Assembly: GCA_051884615.1 (NCBI GenBank)
Contig: JBJEVT010000036.1
Location: forward strand, 1 to 37,498
Length of the DNA stretch: 37,498 bases
Reading direction: 5' to 3'
Origin: UBA1724 sp051884615
GTDB lineage: Bacteria; Verrucomicrobiota; Lentisphaeria; Oligosphaerales; Oligosphaeraceae
Made by a program: the position numbers and the translations under genes. Positions within the stretch are counted from its first letter, which is position 1; every line of letters starts with the position of its first letter. Positions 30,528 to 37,498 of this stretch are shown one piece after another. The notes beneath the pieces are model-generated. The model was not told where the DNA came from. It did not search any database and was given only the letters and a program-made list of their open reading frames with translations.

Positions 30528-32498
30528 ATGAGTGAACTCTGCGGCTTCGTCCTGGCCGCCGGCGAAGGAAGCCGGATGCGCCCCGCCACTTTTCTGCGCC
30601 CCAAGGCTCTCCTTCCTTTTTGCGGGGTGCCTCTGCTCACCCTGGCTCTGGAGGAGCTGCGGGCCCTGCCCCAGGTGACGAACCTGGTGGTGAACGCCGC
30701 CTATCTGGGGGAGCAGGTGGGGGAGGCGTGCGCCCGATACAGCCAGGAGCATGGAGTGGCGGTGGGGTGTTCCCGGGAGGCGCGCCGTCTGAATCACGGG
30801 GGCGGCCTCCGGAAGGGGGTGAAGGAATGGGCGCCCCAGGCCGACCAAATCCTGGTGCGCAATGTGGATGTGGTGCATAACTTCCCGCTGGAGAAGCTGT
30901 TGTCCTTTCATCGGGAACACCAGGCGGATGTCAGCGCCCTGCTGGTGCCCCCGGTCCATCCCGGCGGGGTGCGGATTTCTCCCTCCTGCCAAATCCTGGA
31001 TTTCCATTCCACCGAGGGCGGCTACACCTTTGCGGGAATCTATGTGATGCAACGGGAAATCCTGGATTTCCTGCCCCGGGAGGAGGAGGCCCCCAGCATC
31101 CTGGTGGCTTTCCAACGGGCGGCTGCCGCCGGACGCCGCGTCCTGGGCTGCGTGGCGGAGCCCCAGGTCTTCTGGTCTGACGTGGGCACCCCCGAGGAAT
31201 ATCTCCAGGCCCACGGAACGGTGATGGACTGCGCCGTTCCGGGAAATCCCGCCCTTCGCCAGGCCATTGTGGAGCAGAGTCTTCGCCGTGCCCTTCTGGA
31301 GCAGTCTGGCGTCCGATGCCAGGGCGCCCTGGGACTGGGAAAGAATCTCCACGTCCCCGCCGGCAGCCATCTTCACCAGGTGGTCCTGTGGGACGATACC
31401 CGGCTCCCCGTCCCCGCCCTCTACTCCACGGGAATCCTCTGGGGAACCCCCGCGCCCCCGTCTCCCCCCGCCAGTCCCTCCCGCCTGCCGGATGCCCGCG
31501 TCGCCCGGACGCTCCACCTTCGCCTTCCCGCCCCCGCGGAAGCGGATTCCTCCTCGGCCGCCATGCTGAAACAGGGCTCGGGCCGCCGCTACGAACCCCT
31601 GGTGGAGGAGGAGACGGGCAGGGAAAGCGGCGCCCTGTGGAGCGCCTACGCCCTGGAACGCCGGGAGAATTCCGCGTTTGTGGCTGTGGCGCGCTTCCTC
31701 CAGGCCCTGGAAATCCCCGTGCCCAAAATCCTCCTGCATTTCCCCGAGGCGGGGGAAGTGGTGATGGAGGATGTGGGAAGGCTGGATTTGATGGGCGTGC
31801 CCCGCGGGGAGCGGGGACAGTGGCTCTCCCGGCTGATGGCCCAGGCGGCACGGCTCCATGTCCAGGGAGTGCGCCATCCCCTGGCGCCCACGCTCCCCCT
31901 CCAGCCCCCTTTCACCCAGGAGACCTATCGCTGGGAGCGGGACTACTTCCGGCGGCATCTCCTGCAGACCGTGCTGGAGAGCCCGGAACTCTGGAGCGAG
32001 GAGGCCGCCGCCGAGGCCGCCAGAATCCAGTCCCTCCTGCTGGCGGAGCCCCCCGCCCTGATCCACCGGGATTTCCAGGGGGCGAACGTGAAGGTGCAAC
32101 GGGAGACGGGACGCTGCCTCTGGATCGATTTCCAGGGCATGCGCCGAGGGGCTGCCGCCTACGACTTGGCTTCCCTTCTCTACGACCCCTACGAGGAATA
32201 CTCCCCCGCGGAACGCCAGGCCGCCTGGCGGGAATATGCCGATGCCGTCCGGCGGGAGGGAGGCGCCCCGCCCCGGGAGGAATTGTTCCATCTGGCGGCG
32301 GTGCAGCGGCTGATGCAGGCACTGGGGGCCTACGGAAAGCTGTGGCGGCAGGACGGGCTGGCGTGGTATCGACGCCACATCGCCCCGGGGCTGGCCCATC
32401 TCCAGCAGGCCGCCCATGCCGCCGGTTTGCCGGGATTCACCGCCCTGGCCGAGGCCGCCCGGAGAAAATGGGAGGCCCGGAAAAGGCCCGGGGAGTGA
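30528..32498 (+). CDS. MurU-like nucleotidyltransferase fused to AmgK-like sugar kinase
   Basis: One 656-aa chain holds two enzymes. Residues 1-240 are a sugar-1-phosphate nucleotidyltransferase with LAAGEGSRMRP (9-19), K26 in RPKALLPF and the metal Asp in NVD (D114), as in MurU. A middle part (about 245-310) looks like a short beta-helix tail, then a Pro-rich linker. Residues from about 325 form an aminoglycoside-phosphotransferase fold with HRDFQGAN (H513, D515, N520) and IDFQGMRRGAAAYDLASL (D534), close to AmgK. In Pseudomonas, AmgK makes MurNAc-1-phosphate and MurU makes UDP-MurNAc, a salvage route into peptidoglycan. Substrate here is inferred. No Shine-Dalgarno precedes ATG 30528; the leader is pyrimidine-rich. 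Confidence 0.85.
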   Translation: MSELCGFVLAAGEGSRMRPATFLRPKALLPFCGVPLLTLALEELRALPQVTNLVVNAAYLGEQVGEACARYSQEHGVAVGCSREARRLNHGGGLRKGVKEWAPQADQILVRNVDVVHNFPLEKLLSFHREHQADVSALLVPPVHPGGVRISPSCQILDFHSTEGGYTFAGIYVMQREILDFLPREEEAPSILVAFQRAAAAGRRVLGCVAEPQVFWSDVGTPEEYLQAHGTVMDCAVPGNPALRQAIVEQSLRRALLEQSGVRCQGALGLGKNLHVPAGSHLHQVVLWDDTRLPVPALYSTGILWGTPAPPSPPASPSRLPDARVARTLHLRLPAPAEADSSSAAMLKQGSGRRYEPLVEEETGRESGALWSAYALERRENSAFVAVARFLQALEIPVPKILLHFPEAGEVVMEDVGRLDLMGVPRGERGQWLSRLMAQAARLHVQGVRHPLAPTLPLQPPFTQETYRWERDYFRRHLLQTVLESPELWSEEAAAEAARIQSLLLAEPPALIHRDFQGANVKVQRETGRCLWIDFQGMRRGAAAYDLASLLYDPYEEYSPAERQAAWREYADAVRREGGAPPREELFHLAAVQRLMQALGAYGKLWRQDGLAWYRRHIAPGLAHLQQAAHAAGLPGFTALAEAARRKWEARKRPGE

Positions 32499-32526
32499 CG
32501 CACCCCTCTGCCGGAAAACAAAAGAA

Positions 32527-32569
32527 GCGGCCGTCGGGAAAAGTCCCCGGCGACCGCCTTTCGCGTTTT
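32527..32569. terminator. Bidirectional terminator between convergent genes
   Basis: A stem pairs 32527-32538 with 32546-32557 (one mismatch, one wobble). On the plus strand TTTCGCGTTTT follows; on the minus strand TTCTTTTGTTTT follows. It lies between the stops of the kinase fusion and the porin gene. Confidence 0.65.
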
Positions 32570-32589
32570 CTCCTGTTCAGAGAAGCGGG

Positions 32590-33840
32590 CTAGAACTCAT
32601 ATTTGAGGCCCACGGAGACCAGGTTCGTGTAGCCGCGGTAGGTGCCCTTGATGTACTGGGTCTCGGAGAGACGCTGGATGGCGTGGCTCCGGTGGAAGAA
32701 GAGGTGGTTCCAGCCGGCGTCCAGCCGCAGATGCTCGTTCCACTGATAGGAGGCGCCGACGCACGCCCAGATCCGGTGGGAGTCGGGCAGCATCACGGTC
32801 TTGTTCTCCTGCTTCGTCACAGCCCGCTGGTCGAAGGCGGTGCCGCAGCGCAGGGTCCACTTGTCGTTGAGCTTGTATTCGCCGCCCAGGGAGAAACGCC
32901 AGGAATCGTGCCACTTCATCACCTGGGTGTTCTTGGTCACCAGGGGACCGCGCTGGAAGACGGTGGTCATCTCCTTCATGGTGCTCCACTGGGTCCAGGC
33001 GATGTCCACCATCAGGGTCAGCTTGTCGGTGATCTTCTGCTGGACGCCGAAGTTCACGTTCTGGGGCATCTTCAGCTTCAGGGTGGCGTGATCCTTGTAG
33101 TGGGTGCCGGTGCCCAGGGCGCCGCCCAGCAACTCGGGAATGTTGTAGAACTTGGCGTCCAGATCCAGCTCGTAGGTGGAGCGGGAACGATAGCCCAGGC
33201 CGAAGGTGGTGCCTTCCCAGGGCTTCCAGACCACGCCCAGGGTGAAGCCAATGCCCACGTCGTCGCCCTGCATCCGGAGCTTGGTGTCCCTGCCATACTG
33301 GGCGGTGGGCAGCTTCTGGCGGGCCTTCATCTCCGCATAGTCGATCATCAGACCCGCGCCGATGGCAAGGTCGTCGGAGATGCGGTAGGAGATGGAGGGC
33401 AGCACCTCGATGACGGCGATGGAGGTGTCGATGCCGAAATAACGGCCCGCCCAGTTTCTGTGGTAGTTGGTGGCGGTGCCGCTGGTGGCGCTCATCGCCA
33501 GGTTCAGGTTCAGACCGTCGCCGATGGGATAGACATAGTCCAGGTTGGGAATGAGAGTCTGGCGAATGATGTCGCCGCTCTCGTGCCCGGGAATGGTGCT
33601 CCCGTTGTCATGGAACTTCACCTTGCCGGTGAGAATGTGGTTGCCCACCACCAGAGTGGGGCGTTCCACCCAGGCGGCGCCAGCGGGGTTGAAGTAAAGC
33701 GCGGAGGGATCGTCGGTGCTGGCGGTCATGCCCGCCAAACCCCGCCCCAGGCCGGAGACGGACTGCTCCAGAATGGAGAGGCCGGAGGCGAAGAGCAACG
33801 TGGAGGAGAGAAGACCGCAGAGAAGGAAAAGTTTCTTCAT
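32590..33840 (-). CDS. FadL/OmpP1/TodX-family outer-membrane channel
   Basis: The 416-aa product is a predicted outer-membrane beta-barrel for uptake of long-chain fatty acids or other hydrophobic compounds. It starts with a signal peptide (MKKLFLLCGLLSSTLLFASG). The family N-terminal hatch follows, with LEQSVSGLGRGLAGMTASTD and LYFNPAGAAW, close to the NPA motif of FadL. Many alternating beta strands come next, and the chain ends in Phe (GLKYEF), the usual barrel sorting signal. ATG 33840 is used; the upstream in-frame extension is non-coding in character. No good Shine-Dalgarno is seen. It is convergent with the kinase fusion gene and separated from hsdR by a repeat-bearing spacer of about 230 nt. 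Confidence 0.9.
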   Translation of the reverse strand: MKKLFLLCGLLSSTLLFASGLSILEQSVSGLGRGLAGMTASTDDPSALYFNPAGAAWVERPTLVVGNHILTGKVKFHDNGSTIPGHESGDIIRQTLIPNLDYVYPIGDGLNLNLAMSATSGTATNYHRNWAGRYFGIDTSIAVIEVLPSISYRISDDLAIGAGLMIDYAEMKARQKLPTAQYGRDTKLRMQGDDVGIGFTLGVVWKPWEGTTFGLGYRSRSTYELDLDAKFYNIPELLGGALGTGTHYKDHATLKLKMPQNVNFGVQQKITDKLTLMVDIAWTQWSTMKEMTTVFQRGPLVTKNTQVMKWHDSWRFSLGGEYKLNDKWTLRCGTAFDQRAVTKQENKTVMLPDSHRIWACVGASYQWNEHLRLDAGWNHLFFHRSHAIQRLSETQYIKGTYRGYTNLVSVGLKYEF

Positions 33841-34009
33841 GATGTCTTGATTGGTGGGGAGACAAGGAGGACCCCCGCACTGCCGACGCCTCCCAAACAG
33901 GACGGCGGGAACAGCCAGGGTTTCCTGGAAAGGCCAGTAAAATAATCCGTGAAGGGGGAACTGCCCCCCACGCCGGATTCTGCAGGGCAATAGATGTCCC
34001 AGATGGGCT

Positions 34010-34038
34010 GGGGAATCTGGGGAATCTGGGGAATCTGG
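34010..34038 (-). repeat. 9-bp tandem repeat, three perfect copies of AGATTCCCC
   Basis: On the plus strand GGGGAATCT occurs at 34010-34018, 34019-34027 and 34028-34036. On the minus strand this is AGATTCCCC three times, matching the design AGATNCCCY of the triple repeat at 90-120. It lies in the spacer between the porin and hsdR genes. Confidence 0.85.
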
Positions 34039-34052
34039 TTTCCCCGAAGGAA

Positions 34053-34071
34053 TAGGACGATGCCTGTCCTA
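34053..34071 (-). terminator. Possible weak terminator hairpin at the end of hsdR
   Basis: On the minus strand TAGGAC and GTCCTA form a 6-bp stem that overlaps the hsdR stop codon (34071-34069) and is followed by only a short T-rich stretch. Weak evidence. Confidence 0.3.
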
Positions 34072-37000
34072 GACCACCTCTTTGTACCTCATGAAGACGT
34101 ATTCGAAGACCTTTTCCCGGTAATCCTCGAGGCAATCCAGGCAATGTTCTGGCAAATCGGCATACAGCGTATCCCGGATCAGAAGATTGATGGTGTCCTT
34201 GGTGTTCTGCTTGTCCGTCCAATGATCCAGCTCGGCGATCTTGGTCTTGATTTTCTGCAGCATGTCCACGGCGATATTCTTGATGGCCTTGATGTCCTCC
34301 TTGGAGAGATTGTCGGAGAAGAGCAGGTCATACATCGTCAGCTCCTCGTCATTGGAGAAGCCTTCCTGCACATAACGGCGCTTTTCGGCGTCCATGCTCC
34401 TGGCAAGATTCATCAGGTCCAGGAAAGTCTTCTCGATGTTGGCGCCATCCTGCTCCCCGTTGTACTCCTCGATGATCTCCATATACCGCTCGTAGTAGTC
34501 CACGCGGTTCGGATTCTGCCGCAGCATTGCGGCAAGACGCATCTGAATCAACTCCTCCAGCTCCTTCATGACAAGATTGCGCTTTCTGGCGCGGGCGAAT
34601 TCCCTCGCCAGCAAATCGAAGTCAATCTTGCTGATGTCGAATTGCCGGGATGGCCCGGTGACGGCGTCCCGCGATTCCATCTGGAGATGCTCGCCGATAA
34701 TGCCATTGATTTCCACCATCAAATCCACATTGTCCGCATGCTTCACCTTCTTATCGAGCTGGCTGTGGATGGCGACGATCGCCTCGTATTCCTTTCGCTC
34801 CGTCCCCTTGATCTCTTGACGGTCGGTGTACTTCATCAGTCGTTTCAGTTCGGAAGCATAGGTGACAAAGGTCTTCCTGTCCTCCCGGGAATTGCACACT
34901 GCATTGGCTGCCAGCTGCAACTGCGCCAGCTTGTCAAAGTCCTTGGCGGCAAGCAGGTCGCCCAGGTTGTATCCGTGCTCTGACAGGAAGTCCTTCGCTT
35001 TGGCGATGGTCTCGAGGATTCTCCCTATCAGCTCCTCCTTGTCCACGGTGGGCTGGACATTTCCTCCCTTGGTCTTGTTTCCTGCGTAATCCGCCAAGGC
35101 CTTTTGCAGCGCCTTCACGATGCCGATATAGTCAATGATCAGGCCGTTGCTCTTTCCCTCTGCCACCCGGTTTGCTCTGGCGATGGTTTGCATTAGCGTA
35201 TGGGCTTTCAGGGGCTTGTCCAGATACAGGCAGGACAGGCACTTCACATCAAAGCCCGTCAGCCACATGGCGCAGACGAACACCACCCGCAGAGGATGTT
35301 CGCTGTTCTTGAAGTCCTTGTCCAGCTCCCGCCTTTCCATCTTTGACCGGTGGGTATGGATGTCCAGTCCCCACTTCCTGAAGGTCTGGATTTCGTTCTG
35401 ATCCTGGCTGATGACCACCGCCATCTCGGTTCCTTCCATCCACCGCAGCTTGCGCTCCAGCTCCTGGGCTTCCTGCTGGGTGGCGTGCCGGATTTTCTCC
35501 TTCAGGGAAGTGATTTCCTCCTGCCAGTATTTCTGGACCAGGTTATACATGCGGACGCAAGTCACCTTGTTCAGGCAGACAAACATCGCCTTGCCGCTGG
35601 TCCACAGGTCGCTGTAGTGCCTGGCAAAATCCCGGGCGATGGAGTCCAGTCTTGGCTCCGCTGTCAGCAAGTGGATTTCCTTCTCGAACTCGCGCTCCAG
35701 CTTTTCCTCCTGGTCGGGGTCAAGGTCCGCCCGCTCGATGGCATCCAGAATCTGCTGCGTGATCTCGGGTTTCCGAATCCCCAGGATCTTCTCTCCGCGA
35801 TTCTCGTAATACAGAGGGACCGTCGCCCCATCCTCCACGGCACGCTGGAAGTCGTAGATGGAGATATAGCCGCCGAATGTCCTCTCCGTGATATTGTCAT
35901 CGGACAGAAGCGGCGTTCCGGTAAAGCCGAGGCGGGACGCCGTCGGCAGCAGCCGCACCATGTTGTCGGCGAAGATGCCATACTGGCTGCGGTGCGCCTC
36001 GTCCGACATGATGACGATGTCGTGGTCTGGGTAAATCGGCTCCACGTCCGGGTTGTTGAATTTCTGAATCAGCGTGAAGATGAAGCTGGGGTTGCCCCGC
36101 AGCTTCCGCTCCAGATCCGCGCCGCTGGACGCCATGAATTGTCCGGCCTTTGTCTTGCCCAGCAGCCCGCAGTTCTCGAATGTGTCGCTGATCTGCTTGT
36201 TCAATTCGTCCCGGTCGGTCAGGATGACAATGGTGGGCGAACCGGCAAATTTCCTTCGGATTTTCTGGGACAGGAAGACCATGGAATAGCTCTTGCCAGC
36301 CCCCTGCGTATGCCAGAATACCCCCAGTTTGCCGTTGTTCAGCTGGCGGCGCTCATAGGCTTTGACCGCCTCGTTGACGCCGAGATACTGGTGGTTCCTG
36401 GCAAGAATCTTCGCCGTGTGCCCGCCGCTGTGGTCATAAAGGATGAAGTTCTCCAACAAATCCAGGAAGTTCTCTTTCCGGCAGAGGCCGCGCAGCATGG
36501 TCTCCAACGCCACGCAGCCCTGCTCCTGCTCGGAGAGACGCTTCCATTCGTGGAAGAATTCGTACTTGCTGCCCAAGGTTCCCACTTTGGACTCCAACCC
36601 GTTGGAGAGGATGAGAAAGGCGTTGTAGTAGAACAGGTGGGGAACGGTGTCCAGGTAGTCTGTGTAGTTGTTGGTGTAGGCGTCCTGCACGTCCACGGTG
36701 TTCTTTTTCAGCTCGACGAACAGCAGCGGGATGCCGTTGACAAAGCCGACGATGTCCGTGCGGCGGCGGTACAGATCACCGTGGATTTTCAGTTCTTTGA
36801 TGGCGAGGAAACGATTGTTTCCCGGATTCTGAAAGTCAATGACGGTGGCGCGCTTCTCCTCCGTTTGCCCCCCGGGCTTCTTGACGGTGACGGGGATGCC
36901 GTCCCGGATCAGGAAATACTTCTCCTCGTTGATCTGCAGCAGGGAGGCAGTGGACAAGCGATGCTCCAGTTTGCGCTGCGCCTCGTCCATCTGCTCGGGA

Positions 37001-37203
37001 GTGATCCAGGGATTGAGCCGCCGCAGAGCCTCCCGAAAATACCGGGTCAGCAAAATCTCCTTGTAGCTCTTGCGCCCAAAGGTGCCGCTCTTCCCCAGAA
37101 CCTCGGTGTTGTAGGCAAAAGCCACCTCCCAGCCCAGCTCGCTCTGAAGCAAGTGACCGGCGCTTTCCTGAACAAGGATGTTTTCAGAATAGTCGTAGCT
37201 CAT
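34069..37203 (-). CDS. hsdR: Type I restriction enzyme R subunit (HsdR)
   Basis: The 1044-aa motor and nuclease subunit of a type I restriction-modification complex. The N-terminal PD-(D/E)xK nuclease shows D150 and E164-x-K166 (VELKK). The SF2 translocase has Walker A in HTQGAGKS (K304), DEAH (401-404), FTGTP, and the later VVFVCAMWLTGFDVK and ARANR motifs. The C-terminal helical part that docks on the methylase follows. ATG 37203 is used; a GTG at 37218 is an in-frame alternative and neither has a strong ribosome site. The frame is intact. Base composition is visibly less GC-rich than the housekeeping genes. hsdS lies 86 nt upstream on the same strand; hsdM is not in the window. Confidence 0.95.
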   Translation of the reverse strand: MSYDYSENILVQESAGHLLQSELGWEVAFAYNTEVLGKSGTFGRKSYKEILLTRYFREALRRLNPWITPEQMDEAQRKLEHRLSTASLLQINEEKYFLIRDGIPVTVKKPGGQTEEKRATVIDFQNPGNNRFLAIKELKIHGDLYRRRTDIVGFVNGIPLLFVELKKNTVDVQDAYTNNYTDYLDTVPHLFYYNAFLILSNGLESKVGTLGSKYEFFHEWKRLSEQEQGCVALETMLRGLCRKENFLDLLENFILYDHSGGHTAKILARNHQYLGVNEAVKAYERRQLNNGKLGVFWHTQGAGKSYSMVFLSQKIRRKFAGSPTIVILTDRDELNKQISDTFENCGLLGKTKAGQFMASSGADLERKLRGNPSFIFTLIQKFNNPDVEPIYPDHDIVIMSDEAHRSQYGIFADNMVRLLPTASRLGFTGTPLLSDDNITERTFGGYISIYDFQRAVEDGATVPLYYENRGEKILGIRKPEITQQILDAIERADLDPDQEEKLEREFEKEIHLLTAEPRLDSIARDFARHYSDLWTSGKAMFVCLNKVTCVRMYNLVQKYWQEEITSLKEKIRHATQQEAQELERKLRWMEGTEMAVVISQDQNEIQTFRKWGLDIHTHRSKMERRELDKDFKNSEHPLRVVFVCAMWLTGFDVKCLSCLYLDKPLKAHTLMQTIARANRVAEGKSNGLIIDYIGIVKALQKALADYAGNKTKGGNVQPTVDKEELIGRILETIAKAKDFLSEHGYNLGDLLAAKDFDKLAQLQLAANAVCNSREDRKTFVTYASELKRLMKYTDRQEIKGTERKEYEAIVAIHSQLDKKVKHADNVDLMVEINGIIGEHLQMESRDAVTGPSRQFDISKIDFDLLAREFARARKRNLVMKELEELIQMRLAAMLRQNPNRVDYYERYMEIIEEYNGEQDGANIEKTFLDLMNLARSMDAEKRRYVQEGFSNDEELTMYDLLFSDNLSKEDIKAIKNIAVDMLQKIKTKIAELDHWTDKQNTKDTINLLIRDTLYADLPEHCLDCLEDYREKVFEYVFMRYKEVV

Positions 37204-37289
37204 GGCGTCATCGTCCACACCCGCATTTGAGGGTTTGCCGGCCTATTGGCATCTTTATGGCTTTATTTGTATCCAAACAGATGGCCATA

Positions 37290-37498
37290 TTATACCTCAA
37301 TTTCTCCGTTCATCAACTTGGGGAGCAGACGGTCACGGGATTCCTGAAATTTTGCAATTGACTTTGTAAGAACTTCCATCTGTTGAATTAAAGGATGCAC
37401 AATTTTACTAAAAGCATCAAGAAGGTAGGCTGGAGGAATCGTGATTTTTAGACCCTTAAAGTTTTTCTTGCTAATCTCCAAGAATGTCGATCCGCTGG
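37290..37498 (-). CDS. hsdS: Type I restriction specificity subunit (HsdS), C-terminal fragment cut by window edge
   Basis: The last 69 codons of a gene that continues beyond 37498. The reading STFLEISKKNFKGLKITIPP followed by a coiled helix with QQMEVLTKSIAKF and LLPKLMNGEIEV is the typical end of an HsdS target-recognition domain and its conserved helix. This subunit sets the DNA target of the methylase and restriction complex. This end of the window is clearly AT-rich against the rest, in keeping with the frequent exchange of hsdS genes. The TTG at 37481 is internal and not a start. Confidence 0.9.
   Translation of the reverse strand, partial: SGSTFLEISKKNFKGLKITIPPAYLLDAFSKIVHPLIQQMEVLTKSIAKFQESRDRLLPKLMNGEIEV

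Noticed and set aside
29052..32417. 1121-codon minus-strand open frame opposite the kinase and the fusion gene
   Set aside because: Same reason: antisense shadow with no recognisable domain.

Overview
The window looks like a chromosomal segment of a GC-rich, Gram-negative bacterium. Three predicted lipoproteins, a TolC/MacAB efflux set and a FadL-type porin imply an outer membrane. A short MJ0042-like zinc ribbon fused to a membrane protease, an ECF-like sigma factor with a small H-x3-C-x2-C partner, a membrane Ser/Thr kinase and a MurU-AmgK-like fusion together suggest the PVC group (Planctomycetota, Verrucomicrobiota or Lentisphaerota). This is an inference from gene style, not a phylogenetic result.

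Layout. 1-51: terminator of an upstream gene. 52-534: repeat-rich non-coding leader carrying the rpmA promoter. 535-12584 (+): housekeeping block of rpmA, mtaB, a Nif3-like protein, gyrB, gyrA, ahcY, an MtaD-like deaminase and a PfkB kinase. 12585-14920: repeat-bearing spacer and a large unrecognised gene (706 aa). 15011-16197: zinc-ribbon/PrsW intramembrane protease gene, split by a one-base shift at a C5 run. 16327-21521: tolC-macA-macB ATPase-macB permease operon. 21564-21815 (-): two tRNA-Leu genes with a terminator-like hairpin between them. 21900-24854 (-): Ca2+-type P-ATPase. 24855-25405: non-coding leader. 25406-27301 (+): an exported protein and a lipoprotein. 27484-32498 (+): tight cluster of a secreted repeat protein, sigma factor, zinc-motif protein, transmembrane Ser/Thr kinase and a nucleotidyltransferase/sugar-kinase fusion. 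32590-33840 (-): FadL-like porin. 34069-37498 (-): type I restriction genes hsdR and the 3' end of hsdS, visibly less GC-rich.

How the genes fit together. gyrB and gyrA give both gyrase subunits. AhcY and the MtaD-like enzyme offer two routes for clearing S-adenosylhomocysteine. The TolC-MacAB genes would build a tripartite exporter. The 27484-32498 cluster couples regulators to a protein that could carry out both steps of anomeric MurNAc salvage to UDP-MurNAc; it is the best candidate for a little-described system. The 706-aa orphan and the split zinc-ribbon/PrsW gene are the next most interesting. Two unusual 8-9 bp and 30 bp repeat families recur in the intergenic regions.
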